This document shows positions 1-6,283 of a stretch of 6,367 nucleotides of DNA, piece by piece. The notes beneath the pieces are model-generated. The model was not told the DNA's origin. It did no database searches and saw only the letters and a program-made list of their open reading frames with translations. Origin of the DNA: WVZL01 sp041862375 (GTDB lineage Bacteria; Acidobacteriota; Aminicenantia; Aminicenantales; Aminicenantaceae); NCBI GenBank assembly GCA_041862375.1, contig JBGVTE010000024.1:1-6367 (forward strand), written 5' to 3'. The number at the start of each line of letters is the position of its first letter. Within the stretch, counting starts at the first letter, position 1. The translations under genes were made by a program, and so were the position numbers.

Positions 1-596
1 ACAGGGTGCTGGAAGCGCCCTCCGAATTCAACGGATCGAGCCTTGGTCGAAAGAAATTCCCATCCTTTTGTGTTTTTGTTGCCGTAAAGTCCCCAAATCC
101 AGATATTGGCATTGTTCAAGAAGTAGTACCTCGTGAGAATGCCGTAAACGCCTTCCGTGAGCTGCAAAGGATCACGCGGATCAATGCGGTCAAACCACAT
201 CAGAGGCCTTAAAAGGGAAGCAGAACCAAAATTTATCTTTTGGAGTCCGAGTCTGGCTTCAAAGAGGGAAGACGAAAACCGCCCCCACATTCTGTAAAGT
301 TTGATTTCGCCGCTTGTTTGAGTCCCTTCCTGGGGTTGCAGGCGGGCTGTCCCATTGACATTCAAGGAAAGATCAAAATCATAGGAATAATTTTGTGAGA
401 GGGATTTTTTGATCGAGAATTCGGGAATATAATATAGACCGAACTGTGGTTTGGAGATATTTTCTGTATTAGCAGTGACCCATCCGGACAGGAGACCTTT
501 GAGTTCGAGAGTCTGCGATGATGCCGAATTAACCAAGAACAGAATGAGACATCCCATAATCATTGACCTTGTAAATTGAGAGTGCGGAGTTTTCAC
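1..596 (-). CDS. Outer-membrane porin-like protein, N-terminal part (cut by window start)
   Basis: This open frame runs from a GTG at 596-594 off the left window edge, giving 198 codons with no stop. The N-terminus looks like a Sec signal peptide: a polar basic stretch (residues 2-11), a hydrophobic core MIMGCLILFLV (12-22), then a small-residue region ending near NSASSQ (23-28). The mature part is rich in alternating aromatic and polar residues typical of beta strands. It contains a conserved-looking block, RLGLQKINFG (115-124), LLRPLMWFD (128-136) and DPRDP (139-143), followed by RYYF and NIWIWGLYG. I recognise this as the style of uncharacterised porin-like outer-membrane proteins, but cannot name a family. 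GTG is preferred because GGAGG lies four bases upstream; an ATG at 563-561 (residue 12) would shorten the signal peptide's basic region. The gene follows the antiporter on the same strand after 297 bases. Function and substrate are unknown. Confidence 0.75.
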   Translation of the reverse strand, partial: MKTPHSQFTRSMIMGCLILFLVNSASSQTLELKGLLSGWVTANTENISKPQFGLYYIPEFSIKKSLSQNYSYDFDLSLNVNGTARLQPQEGTQTSGEIKLYRMWGRFSSSLFEARLGLQKINFGSASLLRPLMWFDRIDPRDPLQLTEGVYGILTRYYFLNNANIWIWGLYGNKNTKGWEFLSTKARSVEFGGRFQHP

Positions 597-892
597 TTAT
601 CCTCCATTTTTTTTGTCAAAATTCCGTAAAAAAAGAAATTGACCAGTTCTGCTGTGAGTGATTTTGTGGAATCATACATGTTTATCATTTGCTCATCGCC
701 CGCTATCTCTCTCCTCCGCCCCCATCAGGAGCTCGTGTTGCAACATTTTGGACCATTTGGATAGTTAAATTCTCACGTCATCTTCAATCCAAATCATGTT
801 CATCCTTAGTACTCCCTACCAACTCCTCCATTGCAATCCTCCATGAGTGACTGTATGTGAAGAATGAATAAGCGGATTGAAAATTGAATCCC
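597..892. other. Gene-free stretch between antiporter and porin-like gene
   Basis: No convincing gene is visible. The segment around 690-740 is locally GC-rich, with a purine-rich minus strand, and stands out from the AT-rich surroundings. The nine-base word ATGGAGGAT occurs on the minus strand at 844-836 and again at 607-599, where it forms the ribosome-binding site of the porin-like gene. A third near-copy (ATGGAGGA) sits at 831-824. A minus-strand frame from 803 to 693 reads MNMIWIEDDVRI, a stop, then 23 more codons, and could be gene debris. I found no clear terminator after the antiporter and no convincing promoter for the porin-like gene, so it is open whether the two are co-transcribed. 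Confidence 0.5.
601..605 (-). promoter_or_regulatory. Shine-Dalgarno site deciding the GTG start of the porin-like gene
   Basis: The minus strand reads GGAGG followed by ATAA and then GTG at 596. The four-base spacing is short but workable, and the site supports GTG over the ATG eleven codons downstream, which has only a weak AAGG ahead of it. Confidence 0.55.
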
Positions 893-1852
893 CTATCCTT
901 GAATTACTAAAAACGTGATGTAGATTAAATACAATAGAATAAACAGAATCCCCTCCCATCGGTCAACCAGTCTCTTTTTTCCACTGAACATACTTACAAA
1001 CAGTATAAGATTGGCAAAGACCATTACACTGATATCAATATTTTGTTTCATCTGGAATGGTAAGGGTCTTATAACAGAACTTACTCCAAGAATAAAAAAT
1101 ATATTAAAAATATTCGAGCCAACAACATTACCGACAGCAATTTCTGCATTTTTTTTATAGGCAGCCACAGCCGAAGTTGCTAGTTCTGGAAGAGATGTAC
1201 CTACAGCAATAACAGTTAATCCAACAAATGTCTGACTTACACCGAGGGAGGAGGCTAAGCTTACAGCTCCATCAACAATCCATTTCCCTCCCAGCACTAA
1301 TCCACCTAAACCTAAGATTATGATCAAAGATGACTTAATAATCCCAAATTGCTTTTCCGGAGCATGTTCCTTTACCCCTTTTATAGTCTTTGCTGCACCG
1401 AAAGAATAATATAGAAAGATGATAAAGAAAAAAATGAACACAAAGCCGTCAATTCTGGTAAGGACAGATGACATATCTTTATCTATCAATTTGTCGTTTG
1501 CCAAAACACATAAGAGAAGTGCAGCCAAGAAACCGAGAGGGATTCCTTTTAGAACAACACTTTTCTCAACAGCCAAAGGAAAAATAACTGCAGAAATACC
1601 AAGAATAAGGAAAATATTAGCGATGTTACTTCCGACGATGTTCCCAACAGCAATAGCAGCGTTCCCCTTAACGCTTGCAATCGTATTAACAAACAGTTCC
1701 GGAGATGATGTTCCAAAGGCAACTACCGTAAGTCCAATGACCAAATCTGAGATTTTTAACCTTCTCGCTATGGAGGAAGAGCCTTCAACAAGAAAATCAG
1801 CTCCTTTTATGAGAAGAACAAAGCCGAATACAAATAATATATATGTCCACAT
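893..1852 (-). CDS. Na+/Ca2+ antiporter, CaCA family (YrbG-like)
   Basis: A 319-residue polytopic inner-membrane protein expected to exchange Na+ (or H+) for Ca2+. The two inverted alpha repeats that define the family are both present. The first has GTSSPE at 47-52 and GNIVGSNIAN at 70-79; the second has GTSLPE at 218-223 and GNVVGSNIFN at 241-250. The acidic residues E52 and E223 are those known in this family to bind Ca2+. Each repeat opens with a similar helix (GFVLLIKGADFLVEG near 10-24 and GLVLGGKWIVDG near 184-195). The loop between halves (about 152-172) is short and basic, as in prokaryotic members. Length and N-terminus match the family, so the ATG at 1852 is well supported although only a weak AGGA touches it. 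It is the last of four tightly spaced minus-strand genes, 47 bases after the LapA-like gene. Family assignment is firm; transported ions are inferred. Confidence 0.95.
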   Translation of the reverse strand: MWTYILFVFGFVLLIKGADFLVEGSSSIARRLKISDLVIGLTVVAFGTSSPELFVNTIASVKGNAAIAVGNIVGSNIANIFLILGISAVIFPLAVEKSVVLKGIPLGFLAALLLCVLANDKLIDKDMSSVLTRIDGFVFIFFFIIFLYYSFGAAKTIKGVKEHAPEKQFGIIKSSLIIILGLGGLVLGGKWIVDGAVSLASSLGVSQTFVGLTVIAVGTSLPELATSAVAAYKKNAEIAVGNVVGSNIFNIFFILGVSSVIRPLPFQMKQNIDISVMVFANLILFVSMFSGKKRLVDRWEGILFILLYLIYITFLVIQG

Positions 1853-1899
1853 GTCCTATTTTTTCTTATTAAAAAAACATTGAGATAACGGCAGTTATA

Positions 1900-2091
1900 T
1901 TATTTCTTTTGAATTTTGGCTACCAAATAACCAATAAGAAATCCCATAAACAACAGAAAAGAAATCATAATGATCCGAGACATGGCAATCTTCCAAAAAA
2001 ATAATTGTACTTCCACAACTTGAGTATTCTGGATGAGTATGACAAGAGTTAAGACAATCAGGACTAAAATGATAATGGTTTTAGGTTTCAT
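1900..2091 (-). CDS. LapA-domain (DUF1049) small membrane protein
   Basis: A 63-residue protein with the layout of the LapA/DUF1049 family: a first membrane helix (about residues 4-20), the short signature QNTQVVEVQLFFW (22-34), a second helix (about 40-58) containing GFLIGYLVA, and a basic tail (KIQKK). In Escherichia coli, LapA works with LapB in lipopolysaccharide assembly control, but many short stand-alone members like this one have no known role. A strong AGGAGGG site (2105-2099) lies seven bases before the ATG, so the start is secure. It sits between corA (54 bases upstream) and the antiporter (47 bases downstream), which suggests co-transcription with cation transporters. There is no lapB partner in the window, so a lipopolysaccharide role should not be assumed. 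Confidence 0.85.
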   Translation of the reverse strand: MKPKTIIILVLIVLTLVILIQNTQVVEVQLFFWKIAMSRIIMISFLLFMGFLIGYLVAKIQKK

Positions 2092-2145
2092 TCTAATTCC
2101 CTCCTTTCTGTTTTATAAAGATCTAGAAACTTTCCACATTCCATC

Positions 2146-3214
2146 TTACAACCATTTCTTTTTCTTGAAGAAAAGCACCATAAGAACTGCAATAAACAAA
2201 ATGACCCCCCAAACTGCAAAATAGGCCCAATGCCATTTCAACTCCGGCATAAATTCAAAATTCATCCCATAGATCCCAGCAATAAATGTCAGGGGAATGA
2301 ATATTGTGGCTATAATTGTCAACACCTTCATAACTTCATTCATCCTATTACTGATACTCGAAAGATAAGTATCATGCATTCCAGAAACTATATCTCTGTA
2401 CGTCTCAACCGTATCAATCACATGAATCGTATGGTCATAAACATTTCTGAGAAAAACCCGGCAAGCTTTTTTTATAAGCGGAGATTCTCCTCTTTCGAGG
2501 CTGTTGACAACTTCTCTTAAAGGCCAAACAGATTTCCTTAATAAAATCATTTCTCTTTTTAATTTATGAATTTTGTGTAAGGTTTCAGGTTTGCAATCGG
2601 CTATTATTTTATCTTCGAGCACTTCTAATCGTTCTCCTAGTTTTTCCAGAATTATGAAATAGCCATCAACAATTGCATCTAATAAAGAGTAGGCAAGATA
2701 ATCAGCCCCCGATCTTTCTAATGCGTGTTTTTCCTTTTCTGATTCGCTCTCTTATGGGCTCAAAAATATCTCCTGCTATCTCCTGAAACGATATGACAAA
2801 ACGTTGTCCGAGAATAAAACTTACCTGCTCTATCTTAGTTTCACGTTCCCTTTCATCGTAGAAAAGCATTTTTGTGATGATAAATATATATTGCTCGAAA
2901 TCTTCCATCTTTGGACGTTGTTCTGTGTTCACTATGTCTTCTAATATAAGAGGATGCAACTCAAAGTACTTCCCTAGTTTCTCGATGATATCCACTTGAT
3001 GCAGGCCGTCTATGTTTATCCAAGTAACAGTCGGTGTATCCTTGAACGGAATACACTCTTCAATTTTTTCAACTTCCTTTTCTTCAAACTTGGCTTCGTC
3101 ATAATCAATGTAAGAAATCCTTACCTCTTCAACCTTTTTCTCTCCTACAAAAACAGGAGTCCCAGGAGGTAGATCCATTTTTCTTGATGTTTTCTTTATT
3201 AATTTTCGAATCAT
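2146..3214 (-). pseudogene. corA: CorA Mg2+/Co2+ channel, frame broken by a one-base insertion
   Basis: Two consecutive minus-strand frames together encode one CorA. The 5' part (3214-2702, 170 residues) has the cytoplasmic domain start, LPPGTPVFVG (15-24), TWINIDGLH (64-72), HPLILEDI (87-94) and QRPKMEDFEQYIF (99-111). The 3' part, open to 2146, has the long helix region, YDHTI and VSGMHDTYLSS, then the membrane end. The 5' frame stops at TGA 2704-2702, just after IRKIGG. Removing one base from the C run at 2706-2710 gives IRKIGADYLAYSLLDAIVD and joins the frames into 355 residues, close to Thermotoga maritima CorA (351). In the joined protein the selectivity motif YGMN ends near 318, flanked by two membrane helices (about 296-315 and 330-352), with a basic KKKKWL tail. 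Start: GGAGG five bases before ATG. No other damage is seen, so a sequencing indel or very recent mutation is more likely than old decay. Confidence 0.93.
2706..2710 (-). other. corA: Frameshift site in corA (run of five C on plus, G on minus)
   Basis: On the coding strand the frame reads ATC GGG GGC TGA. With four G it would read ATC GGG GCT GAT and continue through a perfect CorA sequence. The break is therefore localised to this homopolymer, although a compensating change a few codons away cannot be fully excluded. Confidence 0.85.
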
Positions 3215-3267
3215 AATAGCCTCCTAAACTTTTGTAATTGTTGTTAACTTGAGGCATAAAAAGCCAA

Positions 3268-3609
3268 TCAACCTTTTATCAATCCCTCCATTTGTTTCAT
3301 ATCTCTTGTCAGAAAAAAGTTTAGTACAATACGTATCACGACAATAGCACCAAGCTGGCCTATTTCTTGCCAGGATGGCGAGATAGCCGTTTTAATGATA
3401 TCAGCTCCAACTAGAAATCCAAGCGCCAGGGATAAAGACTGCCCCAGCTTGAGACGGGTCTGCATAAATAAAGCTAAATCAGTTTTTTTTAATAATCCTC
3501 TTCGCACATATAAATATATAGATTGAACGGCCCCAACGATTATTACTAATATAGCTGCTCCTTCCAAAAAATATGATGCATACTCAGCTATTGTTTTTGT
3601 GATTTGCAT
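3268..3609 (-). CDS. DUF1622 family membrane protein
   Basis: A 113-residue protein with three likely membrane helices: about residues 12-34 (FLEGAAILVIIVGAVQSIYLY), 54-72 (LSLALGFLVGADIIKTAIS) and 80-100 (IGQLGAIVVIRIVLNFFLT). Between the first two is a basic segment with RRGLLKK (36-42) and TRLKLGQSLSLALGFLVGAD (51-70), the conserved core of DUF1622 proteins. The final helix ends in FFLTRDMKQMEG. The family is uncharacterised; the fold suggests an inner-membrane protein, and no function should be assigned from sequence alone. The ATG at 3609 has a good GGAAGGAGAT site about five bases upstream. It is the first of four tightly spaced genes (53 bases before corA), so a link to divalent-cation transport is an inference from context only. 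Confidence 0.88.
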   Translation of the reverse strand: MQITKTIAEYASYFLEGAAILVIIVGAVQSIYLYVRRGLLKKTDLALFMQTRLKLGQSLSLALGFLVGADIIKTAISPSWQEIGQLGAIVVIRIVLNFFLTRDMKQMEGLIKG

Positions 3610-3624
3610 CGGCTATCTCCTTCC

Positions 3625-3642
3625 GATAGAGTTAAATCTATC
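3625..3642. promoter_or_regulatory. 18-base palindrome at the operon 5' end (candidate operator or hairpin)
   Basis: The sequence is a perfect six-base inverted repeat, GATAGA and TCTATC, around a six-base AT-rich centre. It lies between the candidate -10 box and the ribosome-binding site of the DUF1622 gene. The arm extended outward, CGATAGAG (3624-3631), has an exact inverse copy CTCTATCG at 3688-3695, just upstream of the candidate -35 box. This layout would fit a repressor site overlapping the transcription start, with a second half-site upstream, or a small mRNA hairpin. Confidence 0.4.
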
Positions 3643-3649
3643 TTTTTTA

Positions 3650-3678
3650 AATATAATCCTGCAGGTCAACATAGGCAA
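3650..3678 (-). promoter_or_regulatory. Candidate sigma-70 type promoter for the DUF1622-corA-lapA-antiporter operon
   Basis: On the minus strand a -35 like TTGCCT (3678-3673) is followed after exactly 17 bases by TATATT (3655-3650), matching four and five of six consensus bases. The transcript would begin near 3642, leaving a leader of about 33 bases that contains the palindrome and the ribosome-binding site. In AT-rich DNA such matches arise by chance, so this is a moderate call. Confidence 0.4.
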
Positions 3679-3985
3679 TCTCGCTGTCTCTATCGTTAGC
3701 ATCTCCTCAAATATATAAAAGCTGAAAATATTTGAATAATCAATCCAAAAATAATTAACTCATCTAGTATTGCTTACTTTAATATGAGCTTGCTTTTCTC
3801 CCTACTCATTAATAATTTGTACTAATATATGGTTACTATACCTCTTAAAAATAACAATTTCCAGCTAAATGACCCAGTTAAATATGCTTTGACATAGCTT
3901 GAGATTCTTTATCGAAAAAATTCGGGAGGGATCAATGATGTATATCTTGAAAAAAATACAGATTTACTTTTGAGAGGTTTGCCGA

Positions 3986-5332
3986 TTACAGACAATTAAC
4001 TTTTTTAATGTAGGCTTTCACCTCAAATTTTGATTGGGCTCCCCTGTAACTCATATAACGGATTTTTCCGAAAATTCGCCTTGGAAACCAGGCCCTGTCA
4101 TGAACTCCGCCGATAGACCAGGCGATGCCCACGTAGCCATTTGGGTCTCTTCCGTCCAGTTCGTATTTATCATTGAGATGAATCGCTATTCTTAGGGCCT
4201 CATCTGGCGCCTCTGTCCACTCCAATATTTTTTTTGCCCAGTACATTCTCAAATAGCCGTGCATTTTACCGGATTTTACCATTTCCTTCTGAGCAGCATT
4301 CCATAAGTCATCATGAGTTTGGCCGGTTTCAAACTGTTCAAGCGAATAGTGATATTCCCTTCTATCGTGCCGATGCTCATCGAGCGTCTTTTTTGCCCAA
4401 TCTGGAAAGCCCTTAAAGTCATCGTAATGTTCATTATAAAAACAGAAATTATCCGCGAGTTCCCGTCTCACGATAAGCTCTTCCAAAAAAGCTTGTTGCT
4501 TACTGTTGGTCGTGCTGCTTCTTTTGATTTCAAGTGCAACTCGCTGGGCCGAGATCTGACCAAAATGAAGATAAGGGGATAGGTTTGATTGGCCATCCTG
4601 GTTTGGATCGTTTCTTTTTGCATCATAGTCTGAAAGCTTATGCCGTATAAAATAATTCAACATTTGCTTGGCTGCCCTCTCTCCAGGATTAATCCAGTCA
4701 ACTTCTAAAACCTTTCTATCGACTCTTAAACTCTTTTCCGCTCTAATCCAATCTGTCTCCTCAGCTTTCTCTTTCCAGGAAAAAGGATGTTTCTTGAGAT
4801 TTGGAAACTCATCCAAATATTCACTCAACTGGCGTTTCACTTTTGGGCGGAAAGTATAGGCTGCAAATTCCTGTTTTGGTGATGCTATCCAAGATGGAAT
4901 GATATTATGGGCATCAACTTCATAAACAGGAATGTCAACCCTGTCCAGCACACTTTTTTTCCAAGCTTTTTTCAGGCGCAACGGATCAAAGTCTGTAATA
5001 AGAGCACTAATCTCGTTTTGCACCGCAAACTTTGGTATTTCTTGTTCGGGCGAGCCCAGAATAAGAAAAAAAGGAATATTTTTTTCTCTTAGCTTTTTCT
5101 CCGTTTCCTGGAGGCCCTTAAGCATAAAGCCGTATTGTCTGATAGTGGCTCCGAGAAATTGGGGAACTAAACAGAAAATCACCGCTAGAGGTGCTCTTTG
5201 TTTGAAGGCAAGTTCCTGGGCAAAGGAGAGCGCCCAGTTGTCATGAGCCCGCTGGTCCCGGCTCATCCAATAGACTATCGGACCGGGCTTCTCTTTTGCC
5301 TTTTTTTGTATCATTATACGTTCATTTTTCAT
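3986..5332 (-). CDS. phr: Class II CPD photolyase (deoxyribodipyrimidine photolyase)
   Basis: A 448-residue cytoplasmic flavoprotein that uses blue/near-UV light and FAD to split cyclobutane pyrimidine dimers. The N-terminal alpha/beta domain starts with YWMSRDQRAHDNWAL (21-35), the class II hallmark, and includes TDFDPLR (113-119) and YEVDAHNIIP (137-146). The C-terminal helical FAD domain has SNLSPYLHFGQIS (249-261), GKMHGYLRMYWAKKILEW (355-372) and DGRDPNGYVGIAWSIGGVHD (393-412). By alignment from memory with the Methanosarcina mazei enzyme (W360, W381, W388, N403), the electron-transfer tryptophans are W344, W365 and W372, with identical spacing, and N387 is the flavin-contacting Asn. Nothing appears missing, so it should be active. 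The ATG at 5332 has no Shine-Dalgarno sequence; Met7 (5314) is an alternative that also lacks one. The gene stands alone, divergent from the beta-barrel gene. Confidence 0.97.
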   Translation of the reverse strand: MKNERIMIQKKAKEKPGPIVYWMSRDQRAHDNWALSFAQELAFKQRAPLAVIFCLVPQFLGATIRQYGFMLKGLQETEKKLREKNIPFFLILGSPEQEIPKFAVQNEISALITDFDPLRLKKAWKKSVLDRVDIPVYEVDAHNIIPSWIASPKQEFAAYTFRPKVKRQLSEYLDEFPNLKKHPFSWKEKAEETDWIRAEKSLRVDRKVLEVDWINPGERAAKQMLNYFIRHKLSDYDAKRNDPNQDGQSNLSPYLHFGQISAQRVALEIKRSSTTNSKQQAFLEELIVRRELADNFCFYNEHYDDFKGFPDWAKKTLDEHRHDRREYHYSLEQFETGQTHDDLWNAAQKEMVKSGKMHGYLRMYWAKKILEWTEAPDEALRIAIHLNDKYELDGRDPNGYVGIAWSIGGVHDRAWFPRRIFGKIRYMSYRGAQSKFEVKAYIKKVNCL

Positions 5333-5347
5333 GTTTTTTTGTCAGTA

Positions 5348-5353
5348 ATTATA
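5348..5353 (-). promoter_or_regulatory. Candidate -10 box of the photolyase gene
   Basis: The minus strand has a perfect TATAAT ending 15 bases before the photolyase ATG, but no good -35 at 16-18 bases upstream. If used, transcription would begin around 5341 and leave a leader of only about nine bases, which would fit the missing ribosome-binding site. A second match, TATACT at 5378-5373, would give a leader of about 33 bases. Confidence 0.3.
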
Positions 5354-5404
5354 TACTAATTGATGTATCGAAAGTATAATATGATTTTCAATTATGCTGT
5401 TCTC

Positions 5405-5431
5405 TTGGTCAGCGTCGAATTAAGATAAAAT
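5405..5431 (+). promoter_or_regulatory. Weak candidate promoter of the beta-barrel gene
   Basis: TTGGTC (5405-5410) is followed after 15 bases by TAAAAT (5426-5431). The spacing is short and the -35 poor. The position, about 36 bases before the ATG, is sensible for a divergent gene, but this is tentative. Confidence 0.2.
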
Positions 5432-5467
5432 ATATTTTTCGGTGTTCCGTTCCAGAGAGGTGCAAGT

Positions 5468-6217
5468 ATGAAGATAATAAGAAAAAATATTTATGTTGTT
5501 TTTATTTTTTTTCTGCTGTTAACATTTTCAAATGCCTATTCACAGTGGTCTATCGATGTGGAAGCAGGATTGGCGTCCAGCGGATATAATAATGTGAGAA
5601 TACCTAAAGAAACGGGTACTCAATTCTCCCTTTCCAAAGATCTAAAAACAGACTCCGCTTTCTTTTTCAGGTTGCGGCTGAGTTATCAGATAGGTCAAAA
5701 ACACACCCTATCTGTTCTTGTGGCTCCTTTAAGCCTTAATGCTTCAGGCAGCGTTAACAAATCAATCAGGTTTCTTGAGGAAGATTTTCCCGCTGATACA
5801 CCACTAAAGGCTGTTTACCGCTTTAATTCTTACCGTCTGACCTATCGATATGACTTCATAAGAAAAGAAAATTTTAGGCTTGGCTTCGGATTCACTGCCA
5901 AGATAAGGGACGCTGCCATCAGTGTCGAAGGAAATAACAGAAAGTCAGAAAAAACAAATGTAGGCTTTGTACCGCTTATAAACTTTAGTCTTGAATGGTT
6001 TTTTGCCAATAAATTGAGCTTACTATTGGAAGGCGATGCTCTTGCTGCACCTCAAGGACGAGCTGAAGATGCTCTGCTGGCTTTACAGCTCCATTTAAAT
6101 AAAGACGTTACGCTGAAAGCTGGATATAGAATCCTTGAAGGAGGCGCCAACGTGGAAGAAGTATATAATTTTGCCCTAATCCATTTCGTAATCGCTGGCG
6201 TAACTTACCGATTCTAA
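5468..6217 (+). CDS. Predicted outer-membrane beta-barrel protein, family unknown
   Basis: A 249-residue protein that I do not recognise by family. It starts with a clear Sec signal peptide: basic MKIIRKN, a hydrophobic core VVFIFFLLLTF (10-20), and a likely cleavage after SNAYS (about residue 25). The mature part of roughly 224 residues has repeated amphipathic strand patterns, for example AFFFRLRLSYQIG, HTLSVLVAPLSL, YRLTYRYDF, FRLGFGFTAKIRD, LINFSLEWFF, KLSLLLEGDAL and DVTLKAGYRI. It ends in GVTYRF with a terminal Phe, the usual signal for BAM-dependent insertion. The size suits an eight- to ten-stranded barrel. GAGAGG (5455-5460), seven bases before the ATG, supports the start. It is divergent from the photolyase and 66 bases before the next plus-strand gene. 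Substrate or partner cannot be deduced; a structural or adhesion role is as possible as transport. Confidence 0.8.
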   Translation: MKIIRKNIYVVFIFFLLLTFSNAYSQWSIDVEAGLASSGYNNVRIPKETGTQFSLSKDLKTDSAFFFRLRLSYQIGQKHTLSVLVAPLSLNASGSVNKSIRFLEEDFPADTPLKAVYRFNSYRLTYRYDFIRKENFRLGFGFTAKIRDAAISVEGNNRKSEKTNVGFVPLINFSLEWFFANKLSLLLEGDALAAPQGRAEDALLALQLHLNKDVTLKAGYRILEGGANVEEVYNFALIHFVIAGVTYRF

Positions 6218-6218
6218 T

Positions 6219-6237
6219 CTCAATCCCATGAGTTTTT
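6219..6237 (+). terminator. Weak hairpin-plus-T stretch after the beta-barrel gene
   Basis: CTCA and TGAG can pair around a six-base loop and are followed directly by five T. A four-pair stem is short for an intrinsic terminator, so it may be partial or have no role. It lies just after the stop codon and before the next same-strand gene. Confidence 0.25.
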
Positions 6238-6283
6238 AAGAACAAGAAAAGAATGATATGGGCACAATAAGCGAGCTGAGATC

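Larger units (their letters stand above)
3610..3985. other. AT-rich spacer between DUF1622 gene and photolyase
   Basis: Apart from the promoter-like elements at 3625-3695, this 376-base stretch holds no recognisable gene. Two tiny frames are visible: a 29-codon minus-strand frame (3702-3613) whose stop lies inside the DUF1622 ribosome-binding site, and a 12-codon plus-strand frame (3935-3973) behind a strong GGGAGGG. The five-base word CTCAT or its inverse ATGAG recurs around 3758-3811 (ATGAG at 3785-3789, CTCAT at 3805-3809). No good terminator hairpin was found after the photolyase stop. Confidence 0.5.

Noticed and set aside
6..212. 68-codon plus-strand open frame
   Set aside because: It is antisense to the porin-like gene, whose frame is open throughout with signal peptide and ribosome-binding site.
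611..616. TTGACA on the minus strand as -35 of the porin-like gene
   Set aside because: It is only about five bases ahead of the ribosome-binding site, too close to serve as a -35 for this start.
1419..1883. 154-codon plus-strand open frame opposite the antiporter
   Set aside because: It lies entirely over a well-supported CaCA gene on the other strand, has low-complexity basic composition and no family resemblance.
2230..2520. 96-codon plus-strand open frame
   Set aside because: It is antisense to the 3' half of corA, which has strong family motifs there.
2146..3214. Two separate genes, a soluble CorA-like protein and a membrane protein
   Set aside because: Removing one base joins them into a single CorA with the segment IRKIGADYLAYSLLDAIVD that the family has at this place.
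3785..3809. ATGAG and CTCAT inverted repeat as photolyase terminator
   Set aside because: The stem is five pairs with a long loop, lies about 180 bases past the stop, and is not followed by a T run on the minus strand.
4313..5246. Several plus-strand open frames of 60-104 codons
   Set aside because: All lie opposite the class II photolyase, whose motifs are continuous through the region; they are antisense artefacts.
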